Source: Quercus robur (Eukaryota; Streptophyta; Magnoliopsida; Fagales; Fagaceae). Taken from it: a stretch of 64,000 bases of DNA. Of the stretch, positions 1 to 11,646 are shown piece after piece. Below the pieces are notes generated by a model. The model ran no database searches. It saw only the letters and a list, made by a program, of their open reading frames with translations, and had not been told where the DNA came from. The stretch covers positions 26,754,782 to 26,818,781 of the forward strand of contig NC_065535.1 of assembly GCF_932294415.1 (NCBI RefSeq). Reading direction: 5' to 3'. Every line of letters starts with the position of its first letter. The first letter of the stretch is position 1. The position numbers and the translations under genes are program-made.

Positions 1-639
1 TGTTACTAGCGAATTTGGCACCCCAAACCTTGTGACTATGTTTTTCCATACAAACTTTTTTACGTCAGTATCCCAGATGTTGGCCAAGGCCTTGGCTTCC
101 GCCCATTTTGTGAAGTAATCTACAGCCACTAATACAAAACGGCGGTTTCCTGTTGCTCGGGGGAATGGGCCGAGGATGTCAAGCCCCCATTGCGCGAACG
201 GTCACGGGCTGCTGACGAGGTTCAGACGACCTGCTGGCTGATGGATCAAAGGGGCGTGCTTTTGACACTGTTCGCACCTCCGGACATATTTGGCGGCATC
301 CTTCTGCATCTGTGGCCACCAAAACCCCTGGGTCATCGCCCTGTGCGCTAAAGATCGTCCCCCAACATGGCCGCCACACACTCCCTCATGTAGCTCGGTC
401 AGAAGCTCGCTTACTTTCTCGGGATGTAAGCACAAGAGGTAAAGGCCTGCGAAAGACCTTCGGTACAGTTTGTGATCCAAAGACAGCTAGTACCGGGGAG
501 CTACCCGACGAATCTTTTTGGCCTCGACTTTATCATCCGGAACTTTATCCTCGGCAAGGAAATCTATGATCGGGTTCATCCAGCACGGATTGGCCACCGC
601 TACCTTGGCAACCTCCACTCTGGCTTGATCGTGAATACT
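1..639 (-). pseudogene. integrase of the left gypsy element (N-terminal part)
   Basis: The zinc-binding HHCC domain is visible in the stretch from about 400 to 230, with the HxxxC/CxxC pattern HEGVCGGH...CEQCQ. The start of the catalytic core (FAQWGLDILGPFP, then VDYFTKW near 125-100) follows. Two in-frame stops, TAG at 487-489 and TGA at 202-204, both stand where Trp (TGG) is expected. The domain continues past the window edge at position 1. Confidence 0.85.
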
Positions 640-2739
640 CTTCACACTAATGCTTGGCTCCTTTATAAGCTCTATTGTAACTAGCCGTGGCGTATCCTCG
701 GTAGCCGATGAAGCTAACGTGGCTAGTGAGTCGGCGTGTTTGTTTTGTGACCGGTCTACCTGGAACACCTTCACCATTCTAAATTGACCGATAATCTGCT
801 TGGCTGCACTTAGATAAGCTTTCATTCGAGAGTCCCAAGCTTTGAAGCTTCCTATGATTTGATAAACAACCAGCCGAGAGTTTGAATAAATCTCAACATC
901 CTTTGCGCCTAGATGCAATACGGCCCTCAAACTGGCCAGTAGGGCCTCATACTCGGCTTCGTTGTTTGAGGCTTTAAATCCCAATCTGAAGGAGTGTTCC
1001 AATCGTATGCCCTCCGGGGTGATTATGACAATACCAGCCCTGGCTCCCATAGCATTTGAAGCACCGTCTACAAATACCTTCCACGGACGAATTTCTACAT
1101 TACAGATTACCTTGCCGTCGTTCTTAGGTGTGAATTCTGCGATGAAATCTGCAAGAACCTGTCCCTTCACCGAGCTTCTCGGTCGGTACCTTATGTCAAA
1201 CGACCCCAACCGAGTACCCCATTTGGCAATTCGGCCCGTGAAGTCTGATCTCTTTAACAGTGACTGCAATGGATACTCGGTGAGGATGAACACTGTATGA
1301 GCCTGGAAGTAATGTGGCAACTTCCTAGTGGCGTGTACCAGGGCTAAAACCAACTTCTCCAGGGGTAGGTACCTCGTCTCGGCATCTACCAAGGTTTTGC
1401 TTATGTAATACACTGGCATCTGTACTCTTTGGTCCCTTAGTAACACAGCACTTACGGCATGGTCAGTGACTGAGAGGTACATAAACAAATCCTCCCCGGG
1501 CTCCGGGGCCGTCAACTTTGGCGCCTTTGCCAAGTATTCCTTCAGCTCTCGAAAAGCCTCATCACATCCTTCGTCCTAGTGAAACCCCTTCCACTTCTTC
1601 AGAAGTTGATAAAACGGCCGGCAGCGATCGGCGAATTTGGAGATGAATCGGTTTAGGGCGGCTAACATCCCGGTAAGCACTTGCACTTCCTTGGGATTGC
1701 TTGGTGGTCTGAGACGGTTCACGGCCTCTATTTGGTTGGGGTTAGCCTCTATTCCTCGAGTAGAGATCAGATAACCCAGGAACTTGCCAGCCCCCACACC
1801 GAAAGTGCACTTCTCGGCATTCAGTCACAATTTATGCCGTCGTAGTATCTCAAATACTCCCCAGAGGTCTTCCGTATGTTGTGACTCTTTTCTGCTTTTT
1901 ACCACCATGTCGTCAATGTATACTTCAACTGTGCATCCAATTTTTTCTCGGAACATTCTCGTCATCATCCTCGGGTACGTGGCCCCGGCATTCTTCAGTC
2001 CAAACGGCATGACCTCGTAGTGATAGTTTGCACTCGGGGAGATAAATGCTATCTTTTCTCGGTCCTCAGGCGCCAAGGAAATTTGGTGGTAACCCTGGAA
2101 AGCATCCAGGAAGCTCATCCTCGGGTGCCCATACGTGGCGTCTACTAGTTGGTCAATCTTGGGCATTGGGAACGGATCCTTGGGACACGCCTTGTTCAAG
2201 TCTGTGAAGTCCACACAAACTCTCCATTTACCGTTCTTCTTCTTCACTACAACTGTATTTGCTAGCCATCTCGGGAAGAATATTTCTCTTATCACTCCGG
2301 CTTCCTTCAGCCACTAGACCTCCAAGTTTATTGCGTCGACATGTTCCTTTGACGCTCTTCTCAGTTTTTGCTTCTTTGGGGGAAATGATGGGTCCACGTT
2401 GAGTTTGTGGACAATGAACTCGGGATCTACGCCGGGCACTTCATACGGACTCCAGGCAAATACGTCTACGTTCTGCAAAAGGAACAATAACATCTCTACC
2501 TTTTCTCGGTCATTCATGCTTATACCTATCTGGAAATACCTGTCAGTATCTGGAAAAATTCTAACCTTCAATACCTCCTCGGCCAAGTCCGCCCCCGTTT
2601 CCCCTCGGGGCTTCTGTAATTGCTATAAAGTTTCTTTCTCGGTCTGTTCCGCTTGTCCGAGCTGTTCACTTTTCCACCTGACCGCTGTGACAAGACACTG
2701 CCGCGCCACTTGTTTGTTCCCCCTCACCTCGGCAACTCC
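640..2739 (-). pseudogene. pol: reverse transcriptase, RNase H and aRH of the left gypsy element
   Basis: The RT domain shows the conserved blocks KWRVCVDFTDLNKACPKD and, at 1920-1909, the catalytic YIDD box. A first RNase H follows (about 1550-1130). The archaeal-type second RNase H lies at about 1083-708 with VFVDG, NNEAEYEALL and HADSLA motifs. The third catalytic block reads YSNS where related aRH domains have SDS, so the Asp is replaced by Asn (AAC at 882-880). In-frame stops are at 2623, 2314, 1825 and 1576 (low coordinate of each codon). All fit single C-to-T or G-to-A changes. No frameshift is seen. Confidence 0.88.
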
Positions 2740-3189
2740 ATATTCAATGGGAAATTTTACTTTCACATGGAGGGTGGACGGAACAGCCTTCATTGCGTGA
2801 ATCCACGGCCTCCCCAGGATTGCGGTATACGGTGAGAATGATCAGACTACTATGAAGGTCACTATAACTCCCTTGCCTTCCATGTCCACAGGGAGAGAGA
2901 TTTGTCCCTCGGGAATTACGACTCTCCCGTCAAATGAAACCAGCGGCGTGTTATATTTCGCCAAATCCTGGGTCTTCAATCCGAGTCCTTCGAACAGGTC
3001 TGGGTACATGACGTTAGCCCCGCTCCCTTGGTCGATCATCACCCTCTTCACCAGGAACCCGCTTATCCGAGCCGTCACCACCAATGCATCGTCATGAGGT
3101 TGGACCGTCCTTTCCAAATCGTCTTCTCCGAACGAGATGGTCAGCTGTTCAACTTTCTTCTTCTTCTCGGCTGAATCTCTTTCCGTGCA
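2740..3189 (-). pseudogene. aspartic protease of the left gypsy element
   Basis: Retropepsin-like domain in the same frame as gag. The active-site motif reads MIDQGSGANVMYPDLF near 3048-3001, with DQGS in place of the usual D-S/T-G, as is common in this lineage. The C-terminal motif AILGRPW follows. A TGA at 2842-2844 cuts the domain between the flap region and AILGRPW. It corresponds to a CGA arginine codon if a single C-to-T change is assumed. Boundaries are approximate. Confidence 0.8.
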
Positions 3190-4716
3190 AGCCACTGTCA
3201 ATACCCTTTTTGCTGCTGCCGTTCCTCTTGGTGCAGCGTGGATGACTTCGATCACCCCCAGTGGTGGCGGGAGGGGGTTCCTCTTCTGTTGGACGCCTTG
3301 GCCAGCTTCTCGGTCAGTGGAGTCTACTACAAACTCTTTCAGGTACCTTGCCTTTACTAGCTGCCCGAGGTGATCTTTTAGTACCCGACACTGCTCGGTG
3401 GTGTGCCTTTTGTCTCTATGGTATGTGCAGTATAGGTTTTGGTTCCTCCGAGATAGGTCGCCCCCCATTTTGTTTGGCCACCTAAAGAATGACTCGTTCT
3501 TGATCCGATCTAAGATTTTGTGCACAGGCTCTTTGAACGCCACATTAACTCCTTCAGTTTGCACCTCTGGTTCCTGCATTCTGAAGTCTTTTTTGGGTCT
3601 TGCCAGCACAACGCCTTGCCGAGATCTCCTGAGTAACGGAGCTTCCCCCCTGTTCTGCAGCCGATCATCCTCCAGGCGTTTGTACTCCTCTATGCGTCTC
3701 ATAAGTTGCCTCATATCCTCGGGAGGTCTTTTCGTCAATGACTCCCGTAATTCAGAGTCTTCAGGGAGCCCCATCCTAAAAGTGCTTGCTGCAATTTTCT
3801 CATTTCCTCCACCAATCTCGTTGTAGAGTTCCCAGTATCGGCTGGCATAACTCCGAAGGATTTCTTCGACTCTCATCTTTATGGAAAGTAGTGCGTCCAC
3901 CGGCTGTGGCACTCGGCTGCATGTCACGAATCTACTGCCGAACTCTTGAATCAGCTCGGCAAAGCTACGAATGGAGCCTTTTCGCAACCCATTAAACCAT
4001 CTCAGGGCCGTTGAGCCGAGACTGGAGGGGAACACCTTACACATCAACACATCATTGTGTGCATGCAAGGACATCATATGGATGTAATGACTAACATGCT
4101 CCACAGGGTCTGTCTTCCTATCGTATGAATTGAATGGCGGTCGTGTAAATCTGCTCAGCATAGGGGCCTATTCAATCTCATCGGAGAACGGTGACCGGGC
4201 AGCCATTCGTAAGGCTCGGCTCATGGCGTCCATGGCAGCATTGTAGGGTTGCCGTTCTTTCGGTGATTCTGACCCTCGGTCATCGTATCCATGTGACCGT
4301 GAACGGTCCCAGTGATGATGTGTCTCTCGGGAGTACCGGTGTGACTCTTGAGAGCGTGATCGGTTTTGGAATCGTTGTGTACTAGATCGACTGGAGCCCT
4401 CCTCACCCCAATTTCTCCTTTGCCAGAAGTTGCGATTCCTTTCTTGGCGTCGACCCCTTGCTTCCAACTCTAGATCCATTACCAGTCTGCGCAACCGCTC
4501 CAATTCTCGGTCTCTATCATCATACTGCCTATGCACCGAGACACCCGAAACCGTTCGGTGGGTTTGATCCGACCCTTCTCCCAATCCAGACCTTTCCTCT
4601 CCTCTGGGGTGCTCCCTATCCTCCCGCCGTTTCTGCCTTCTCTCCCTCCACGTCGATCCCCGAGAAGATCCTATGGAACTGCTCGGTGCACGCCCTCCCG
4701 AACGCTCCTTGGACAT
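3190..4716 (-). pseudogene. gag: gag of the left gypsy element
   Basis: Capsid/nucleocapsid protein of the Tat gypsy element. The likely start is the Met codon at 4716; an upstream Met at 4818 lies in the LTR, beyond the PBS. The N-terminal third is very rich in Arg, Ser and Glu. The retrotransposon gag core follows (FPSSLGSTALRWFNGL at about 4029-3982). A zinc knuckle of form C-x2-H-x4-H-x4-C lies at 3429-3388. A TAG at 4168-4170 interrupts the frame where related copies would have Gln (CAG), so the product is truncated. The boundary with protease is approximate. Confidence 0.85.
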
Positions 4717-4759
4717 TTCCCTTGTTTGAGTCTCAGTTGAACCACAGCTTCGTAGAAGT

Positions 4760-4779
4760 GCCCCACGATGGGCGCCAAT
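4760..4779 (-). other. Primer-binding site (PBS) of the left gypsy element
   Basis: On the minus strand the 20 bases after the LTR read ATTGGCGCCCATCGTGGGGC, the typical TTGGCGCC-type PBS of plant Ty3/gypsy elements. I do not assign the tRNA. Confidence 0.75.
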
Positions 4780-5342
4780 TGTGCGAACCAGTGGTGAGAC
4801 TGTTGGGCTTGAACTCACTTGGGCTCACAATTTATTTGTAGAGTGGGCTTCACGATTTCCTACTCTGGGTCATTCTCGGTAGAGAGACTCAAAGCAATAT
4901 ACATTCTCTCTTCCTCATTGACTGTTTCTCTCTCTTTTTTTCTGAACCCCTTCCTCTTCCCAAACTTCTGCTATTTATAGCTAAGGTTAGTGGGAAGATT
5001 ATGATTACAGCCACCGCTAGTGCTATTGAAGGTCCAATATTATCTGCTTTAAGTGGGTGTTTAGGTGAGAGTGGGATGCAACAATTATGGTCTTGGAACT
5101 TGGTTCCAGCTTAGTCGATTGTGCTCGGTAATGCAGTTTCCCGAGCATTTCATGATTTTCCCAGACACGGTTCATATGCTTGTTCGGGAAAGCTTATGCC
5201 GAACACTTCTCAAGATTCAAGGCCCAAAACTTGTTTTTACATGAAGGCAGTTTCAAGAAGGGCTTAGGGCAATGGGGCTGTTCCATTGGGCCTGGGCCCA
5301 GGGCCCATATGGGTCTTGGGATCTCGGTGTCGTACAACCACA
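4780..5342 (-). repeat. 5' LTR of the left gypsy element
   Basis: The inner edge is set by the primer-binding site: on the plus strand the LTR opens with TG at 4780, next to the site at 4760-4779. The outer edge is less certain. A terminal CA at 5341-5342 would give a minus-strand start TGTGGTTGTACG, but CA at 5347-5348 is also possible. A TATA box on the minus strand lies inside. The partner LTR is outside the window. Confidence 0.7.
4971..4980 (-). promoter_or_regulatory. TATA box in gypsy LTR
   Basis: The minus strand reads CTATAAATAG inside the LTR, about 190 bases before the PBS. This is a plausible core promoter for the genomic transcript. Placement is by motif only. Confidence 0.5.
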
Positions 5343-5539
5343 GTCACATTTGTAATAACCACTTTGAAGCTCCTCCGCTTCTAAAGAAGGAAAAAACCGA
5401 GGTGGAAACATATATAATGCGACGTCATCTTGGGAGTATTTTACTTCTTCTTAGTTCTTATAAGCACAGACTTGCACACAGTTGAATCCCATCTCCTTTA
5501 ATCTCTGCTCTGGTGTAAGTCCAACCCAGATCCCATCTC
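5343..5539. other. Flank between gypsy LTR and Pin2 A upstream region
   Basis: No gene seen. It holds two imperfect copies of a short sequence beginning ATCCCATCTCCTT (about 5487 and 5530) and an ATATATAA stretch. It is not shared with the upstream regions of Pin2 B or C. Confidence 0.4.
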
Positions 5540-5787
5540 CTTCAATCTCACTACCTTTTGTTAATTTGTCTACTCACTCCTCACCATTTGCTCCTTCAAT
5601 TTCTTAATTTTAAGTCTGAGTCTATTTGATTCTTATGCGCAAAACTTGAAGACTCGGTAACCACATTATTTTATAGAGTTTGTAGTATCTCAAACTCTCT
5701 GTATATGTATAATATCTGATAATATGCACGTGTGGAATAATGTATCACATTGGAACAGTGATAGATATGGCTTGCTTGCGCAAACGA

Positions 5788-5823
<36 letters not shown>

Positions 5824-6022
5824 TGTTGAATATTCATCACATCACAGGTTGAATCATGTGTGCCCACACCACATAGATGATATTATTCTATCTAACTAAA
5901 CAAACAGATAACAGTTGAATGTTGCTGCTTCGTTTCCATTATCATGGTGGTTATCATTGTTATCAGCGTTGTGGTATAAATATGCGATATCTACACCCTA
6001 AAACTTACAGGGAAAAACCAAT
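5540..6022 (+). promoter_or_regulatory. Upstream region and TATA box of Pin2 A
   Basis: This stretch is clearly duplicated upstream of Pin2 B (about 22980-23453) and Pin2 C (about 35190-35669). Shared blocks include GTCTACTCACTCCTCACC and the end CACCCTAAAACTTACAGGG. TATAAATA lies at 5975-5982, 48 bases before the ATG. In B and C the same position reads TATAAGTA. A (TA)n microsatellite is at about 5790-5820. Confidence 0.65.
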
Positions 6023-6071
6023 ATGGCCATCAACAAAGTTCATGTTAATGTTATGATTCTCCTACTGTGTG
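6023..6071 (+). pseudogene. Pin2 gene A, exon 1 (proteinase inhibitor II family)
   Basis: Encodes MAINKVHVNVMILLLC plus the first base of a Gly codon, then a GT donor at 6072. This is the start of a secretory signal peptide and is identical or nearly identical to exon 1 of B and C. The intron should run to the exon 2 homologue near 19267. Instead a 12.4 kb gypsy element (6477-18894) lies in it, and the acceptor AG has become AA. The gene is therefore judged non-functional. The exon itself is intact, and a chimeric or read-through transcript is possible. Confidence 0.8.
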
Positions 6072-6476
6072 GTACGCTTCCACACCATTTCTTAATTTGA
6101 TTTGAACTCTTTCTTCTTCTTTCTTTCTTTTTTCTTTTTTATTTTATTTTATTTTTTATTTTTTTGCGTTCTGATTTAAAGTTTATTAATTTTCTTTTCT
6201 TTTTTCCTCCTTGAATATCTTTTGATCTGTATATAGTGATAGTATACTACTACTGCCCTGGGTCATTTTAGTTTCACTAAAAGTAACTTTAACACATACA
6301 TGACCAAGATTTATGCCTGTTGAACGAATTACTTGTACATGGGTGATCAAGAACTTTGTAACTCACTCAGTACTTTCTAGTATTTCTAACTGAGATTTGA
6401 GACATTCATGATTCAAATCTTCTTTTTCCACAATAACCACAAAAAATCATTAAAGAAAAAAAAAAAAAAAACTTAT

Positions 6477-7262
6477 TGTGGGGGCCAGTTAATTAGGAAG
6501 TATTGTTAAGGCAGTATTAACTGGGCCTATGGCCCGATCCGAGGACGTTAGACCATCCGAGGAGGTCCAAATAAGATTATGAGGAGAACATAATGAAGAG
6601 AGGAGTAGAGACAATATGAGATAGGTCCAATAAGCGTCCGAGGACAAAAACCTTCTCGGCAACATGTATCTGAGATAGATCTGAGTGTTGTATCATCACG
6701 AACTTACTTCGGAGTTACATCACAACTAAGGGTTGGACATTGGACCAGGGGAAAGAAAAGAAAGGTAAACAAATATCTTCAAAAGCTCCTACCTTCGCAT
6801 TAAATGCCTTTCAACCAACTCTCTGGCCGCATTAATGTGGAAGTGATGCCTGAACAGTGATCAAGCAGCCTTACAGCTACTGGTTGATGGTTCTAGGAGG
6901 TGTTGGATGGGATAGAAAGGAGTCTCCCGAATCTAACCTACATGTGTGTGGTAAGGATGACACCAAGATTGTAGTATATAACATGGGAAGATGTACTAAA
7001 AAAGGGGAGGAAGAAAATCAGGACTGTAACTCTTGTACAATTTTATTATTCAACAAAAATATATGATACAAACTACTTGAGTTACTCCGAGGACAGATTT
7101 TCTCATCCTACTTGTGTCTAACATTCTTAAATTACCAAATTGAATCGTTTTTCTTCTGGAATATATCTAATTCTTTCATCCACACTCTACAAATTTATTG
7201 TTTGGGCCGCTTGGGCCAGAACCCAATCCTATTTTAGGTCCAACCCAATTTCAGTCCTTACA
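6477..7262 (+). repeat. 5' LTR of the gypsy element in Pin2 A
   Basis: Direct repeat of 18109-18894, with the same length of 786 bases. It ends CTTACA and is followed by the PBS-like ATTGGTGCCGTCTATGGG at 7263-7280. The ORF at 6857-7066 is LTR sequence and not a gene. Confidence 0.95.
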
Positions 7263-7325
7263 ATTGGTGCCGTCTATGGGAAGAGCTTGATCTAGGCTAA
7301 AGGAAATTCAGTTACAACATTCACG

Positions 7326-8695
7326 ATGGAGGAGGCAGGTCTACACTAGGCAGCGGCAGGACCGCACCAGATAGATGTTGATCTACACCAAGTAGAGTCA
7401 AGGGATTCCTTGCATGGCAATCTGCGCGGGAGCCTCGAACGGAAAGGGGGCCGTGAGGGAAGTGTGCGCACAACTCATACCAGTAAAAGTCAGTTTCGAG
7501 GGAAGAGTAATGTTTCCCTTGCAAAAAATGACAGAGACATGCAACGTGAAATTGACGACTTAAAAAGAGAGTTGCGTCATGCTCGGTGAAGACGTTCCCT
7601 GTCCAGCTCCAAACCGTCCTCCGAAGAGACAGATGGTGCTAATTATAGACAGAGATCCAGAATTCCGCCTAGCGAGACTTTTTCCTATGAAGAGGAGCAC
7701 CACCATCGACGCAGGTACAAAAGCCCGTCTCACAGAGGCTTGGGGAACAATGCCATGAACAAGGCGCTGAGTCAAGTTTCCAAATCACCCTTCACAAGGA
7801 ATATAGAGGATGCGAGTCTTCCTCGGCAATTTCATCAGCCTACATTCACCATATATATAATGGTCAGACAAACCCGGTAGAACACGTTAGCCATTTCAGC
7901 CAAAGGATGGCTATCCACTCCAAAGATGAGGCCTTGATGTGTAAGGTCTTTCCATCAAGCTTGGGCCCGGTGGCAATGAGATGGTTCAACGGTTTAAGGG
8001 CTAACTCTATCGATTTCTTCAAAAAACTCACCCGGGCTTTTGGCGCTCGCTTTATTACTTGCAGCAGGGTTCCTCGACCTTTGGGGTCCTTATTGTCTAT
8101 GTCCATGCGAGAGGGTGAGACTCTTAAAACTTATTTGGATAGATATTGGGAAATGTTTAATGAGATAGAGGGAGAGTATGATGATGTGGCCATAAGCACT
8201 TTCAAGGCTGGTCTTCCAGCCGAGCATGATTTGAGGAAATCTCTAACTGGTAAACCTGTTACTAGTGTACACCAATTGATGTTTCGGATTGACAAGTACA
8301 GAAGCGTAGAAGAAGACCAACTGCAAGGAAAAGGAAAGGCTAAGGTAATCCCTCAGGAGAGAAGGGATTTCAGGTCGGACCGGTACATCAATAACTGACC
8401 TCGGAAAGACTTTGTTGGGCAATCAGGTTTTGCCAACACCTAGGCGGTTAATGCTGTGTTTCGAGAGCCAGTACAACAAGTATTGGAGAAGATCAAGAAT
8501 GAGTCGTTTTTCAAATGGCCAAACAAGATGGTAGGAGAGCCTACGAGACGTAACCAGAATCTTTATTGCCACTATCATCAGGATCATAGACACACAACTG
8601 AGGATTGCAGGAATTTATGGGACCATTTGGACCAGCTAGTCCGAGAAGGGAAGTTGAAGCAACTCTTGCATCATTCCAGTGGTCGGATAAACTAA
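7326..8695 (+). pseudogene. gag: gag of the gypsy element in Pin2 A
   Basis: Starts at ATG 7326, soon after the PBS, with an Arg/Ser-rich N-terminal part that holds early stops. A frameshift at a TA run (about 7851-7861) moves the frame before the conserved NPVEHVSHF block. The gag core (FPSSLGPVAMRWFNGL, about 7951-7998) and a zinc knuckle of form C-x2-H-x4-H-x4-C (YCHYHQDHRHTTEDC, about 8567-8610) are readable. Stops at 8396-8398 and 8693-8695 break the remainder. The protein is homologous to gag of the left element. Confidence 0.85.
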
Positions 8696-8707
8696 GCAGG
8701 TTTAGAG

Positions 8708-9301
8708 ATGCGGGGAGATGTTTCTTCGAGACTCCCCCTTGGCACAATAAATGTTATTTTTACTGCCCTAGGGAGGACTGGATCTTGTCTTTTCAGAGTA
8801 ATGTCGGTATCCCGATCTCTAGCCGAAGAGTATAGCTCAATGCCTAAAAGGGCCAGGATGGACGTCCCGTTGGTTTTGGTTTTTTCAAATGAGGACAAGG
8901 TTGGAACCATACAGCCTTATGATGATGCTCTTGTGGTCACACTGAGAATTGGCGGGTATGATGTGAAAAGGGTGATGATTGACCAAGGTAGTGCTGCTGA
9001 TATAATGTACCCTGACTTGTATAAGGGACTAGGTTTGAAGTCTGAGAACTTGGCGGCCTATAGTTCTCCTCTAGTGAGTTTTGAGGGAAGAATGATCGTC
9101 CCAAAAGTTCAAATCAGACTACCTGTACAAATCGGTACGGATGTCGTGGAAGTGGACTTCATCGTTGTAGATGTTTTCTCTCTATACACGGCTATTATGG
9201 GCAGACCTTGGCTTCATACCCTGGGGGCTGTTTCCTCTACTCTACACCAGAAGGTAAAATACCCATCCGGAGGCCAGGTTTTGGAAATAGTAGGAAGTTA
9301 G
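8708..9301 (+). pseudogene. aspartic protease of the gypsy element in Pin2 A
   Basis: Retropepsin-like domain with MIDQGSAADIMYPDLY (about 8977-9024) as the active-site block and AIMGRPWLH near the end. It lies in the same frame as the gag stretch before it. The frame ends with TAG near 9301 and decays before RT begins at about 9527. Length and motif order match the left element. Confidence 0.8.
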
Positions 9302-9439
9302 GCTGTAGCCCGACAATGCCTGGTAGCGGCTATCCAACATCGGCCAGAGGCGGAGACCTCGGCTACCGCCGATAATGGTTTATAGCAATCAAAAGCCCCA
9401 GCATTACCCTTAAATGGACCAGCTACCGAGGCAAAATGC

Positions 9440-10588
9440 GAAGATCTGGAGAGGGTAATCGTTGGCGATGATCCGAAGAAATTCTTTCAAGTTGGGGCTA
9501 AACTGCCTTCGCAAGAGAAGGAGCAATTGGTGGAATTCCTCAAGGAAAATGTTGATGTGTTCGCATGGAGCGCATATGAAGCCCCGGGTGTAGATCCGAT
9601 CTTTATCTGTCATCAACTCAATATTAATCCTTCCATTACTTCGAAGAGACAGCCACCTCGGCGCCCATCAAAAGAACATGCCGAGGCTGTCAGAAGTGAG
9701 GTTGCCAAGCTCAAGCAGGCAGGGGTTATCAAGGAAGTTTTTTATCCTCAATGGCTAGCCAACACGGTGGTGGTGAAAAAGAAGACTGGGAAGTGGCGAG
9801 TGTGCATGGACTTCACGGACCTCAATAAGACATGTCCCAAGGACCTCTTTCCTATGCCAAGGATAGACCAGTTGGTAGATGCAACAGTAGGTCATCCTCG
9901 GATGAGCTTTTTGGATGCTTTTCAAGGATATTACCAAATACCGTTAGCATTGGATGATCAAGAGAAGACAGTTTTTGTCACCCCCATTGGAAACTATCAT
10001 TATAAAGTGATGCCTTTTGGTTTGAAAAATGCAGGGTCTACCTATCAACGGATGATAACTAAAATGTTCGAACCACAACTGGGCAGAAACATTGAGGTCT
10101 ATATCGATGATATGGTTGTGAAGAGCAAAGTGGTGTCTGAGTATGTGGAAGATCTTACGAGCATTTTTGGAATTCTGAGAAAGCACAAGCTACGTCTAAA
10201 TGCTTCAAAGTGTTCCTTTGGTGTAGGCTCCAGAAAGTTTTTGGGGTACATGGTGACTCACAGGGGAATTGAGGTGAACCTAGATCAGATTAAAGCCATT
10301 AATGACTTACAAGCACCTTGGAATCCGAAAGAGGTACAGAAACTGACAGGGATGACTGCTGCTTTAAACCAATTTATCTCTAGGTCAGCTGATAGGTGTA
10401 GACCCTTTTTCCTTTTACTGCATAAATGGAAAGGATTTAAGTGGACCGAGGAATGTGCTGTAGCATTTCAACAGCTGAAACAATACTTATCTTGGCCGCC
10501 TATCATGTCCAGTCCTGAAATGGACGAGGTCCTGTTTGCCTACCTGGCAGTTGCCTCTCATGCAGTAAGTTTTTTCTTGATACGATAA
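9440..10588 (+). pseudogene. pol: reverse transcriptase and start of RNase H, gypsy element in Pin2 A
   Basis: A 353-residue open stretch (from 9527) carries RT blocks KWRVCMDFTDLNKTCPKD, FLDAFQGYYQ, VMPFGLKNAGSTYQRM and the catalytic VYIDDMVV (about 10099-10122), then the thumb and the first RNase H strand. The frame ends at TAA 10586-10588, where related copies read on. A one-base loss near 10612 then shifts the frame. It shares high similarity with the left element. Confidence 0.9.
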
Positions 10589-10612
10589 GACAATGGCGTT
10601 CAAAGACCAATT

Positions 10613-11646
10613 ACGTAAGTAAGTCACTTTATGAAGCCGAGGTGCTGTACTTATCACTGGAAAAGGCCATCTTGGCAGTAGTCCATGCTACACGTAAACT
10701 CCCACATTATTTCCAAGCGCACACCGTGGTAGTTCTAACTTAGCTACCGCTCAAGTCCATACTTAGAAGCGCAGATTATACGGGGAGGATTGCTAAGTGG
10801 AGAACGGTCCTAGGGGCTTTTGACATCAAGTATATGCCTCGCACCTCTGTGAAAGGCCAAGTCCTTGCCGATTTAGTAGTCGAGTTCGCTGAGCTTCCAG
10901 AAGAAGCTGAGATGAAGCAACGTGGCATGGATGAAAAGTCAGTTGGCCTGATCTCCACACAAGATGCCTCATCCTGGAAAGTATATGTGGATGGAGTAGC
11001 AAACCAACGGGGAGTAGGAATGGGGCTAGTTTTGGTATCCCCTGAAAAGATCATCATTGAGAAGTCCTTGAGGCTGGGATTCTCAACTATGAACAATGAA
11101 GCGGAATATGAAGCTTTGCTGATGGGAATGAATATGGTCCAGAAAATGGGTGGAAAGACAGTGGAAGTGTTCTTAGATTCAAGACTGATAGTCGGCCAGG
11201 TGAAAGGGGAACTGGAAGCCTGAGATGCAAGAATGCAGGAATATTTGAGTCAAGTTAGGCGTGTACAAACGAAATTTGAATCTTTTGACTTGTCACATAT
11301 TCCCAGAGGTGAAAATACCCATGCAGATTCCTTGGCAACCCTTGCCACCTCCTCAACACGGAATTTGCCCTGGGTGATAATCATTAAGGATTTGTGCACC
11401 CCCACCCCAACAAGGAAGGACATACTCCAGGTTCATCAAGTCAACTTAGCGCCGAGCTGGATGGACCCCATACTGTTATTCCTCGAAAGCGATACATTGC
11501 CTGAGGAGAAACTAGAAGCCGAGAGAATACAAAGGAAAGCTCCTCGATTTTGGTTATCCGAGGACAAAAAGTTGTATAAATGTTCTTTTTCTGGGCCGTA
11601 TCTACTTTGTATACACCCCGAGATGTCAGAGTCAGAAACTGCATGA
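10613..11646 (+). pseudogene. RNase H and archaeal-type RNase H, gypsy element in Pin2 A
   Basis: Continuation of pol in another frame: the RNase H tail (KLPHYFQAHT, GRIAKW), then aRH with VYVDG, NNEAEYEALL, the intact Asp of FLDSRLIV and THADSLA. Internal stops are a TAG at about 10741 and a TGA at 11221-11223 where Trp is expected. The linker to integrase ends at 11646. All three visible aRH acidic blocks are kept, unlike in the left element. Confidence 0.85.

Larger units (their letters stand above)
1..5342 (-). mobile_element. Ty3/gypsy retrotransposon, Tat lineage (5' part, cut by window edge)
   Basis: An LTR retrotransposon on the minus strand. Reading right to left: LTR, primer-binding site, gag, aspartic protease, reverse transcriptase, RNase H, a second archaeal-type RNase H (aRH) and the start of integrase, which runs off the window at position 1. 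The aRH domain after RNase H is the family mark of the Tat lineage. The whole coding part lies in one frame from about 4716 to 1. Eight in-frame stop codons interrupt it and I see no frameshift. It sits directly upstream of Pin2 gene A. The other LTR lies outside the window, so the target-site duplication cannot be checked. Confidence 0.9.

Noticed and set aside
962..1300. Plus-strand ORFs over 1-4800
   Set aside because: They are shadows of the minus-strand gag-pol frame.
6857..7066. 69-codon ORF repeated at 18489-18698
   Set aside because: Both lie in the same place of the two gypsy LTRs and carry many changes; no domain seen.
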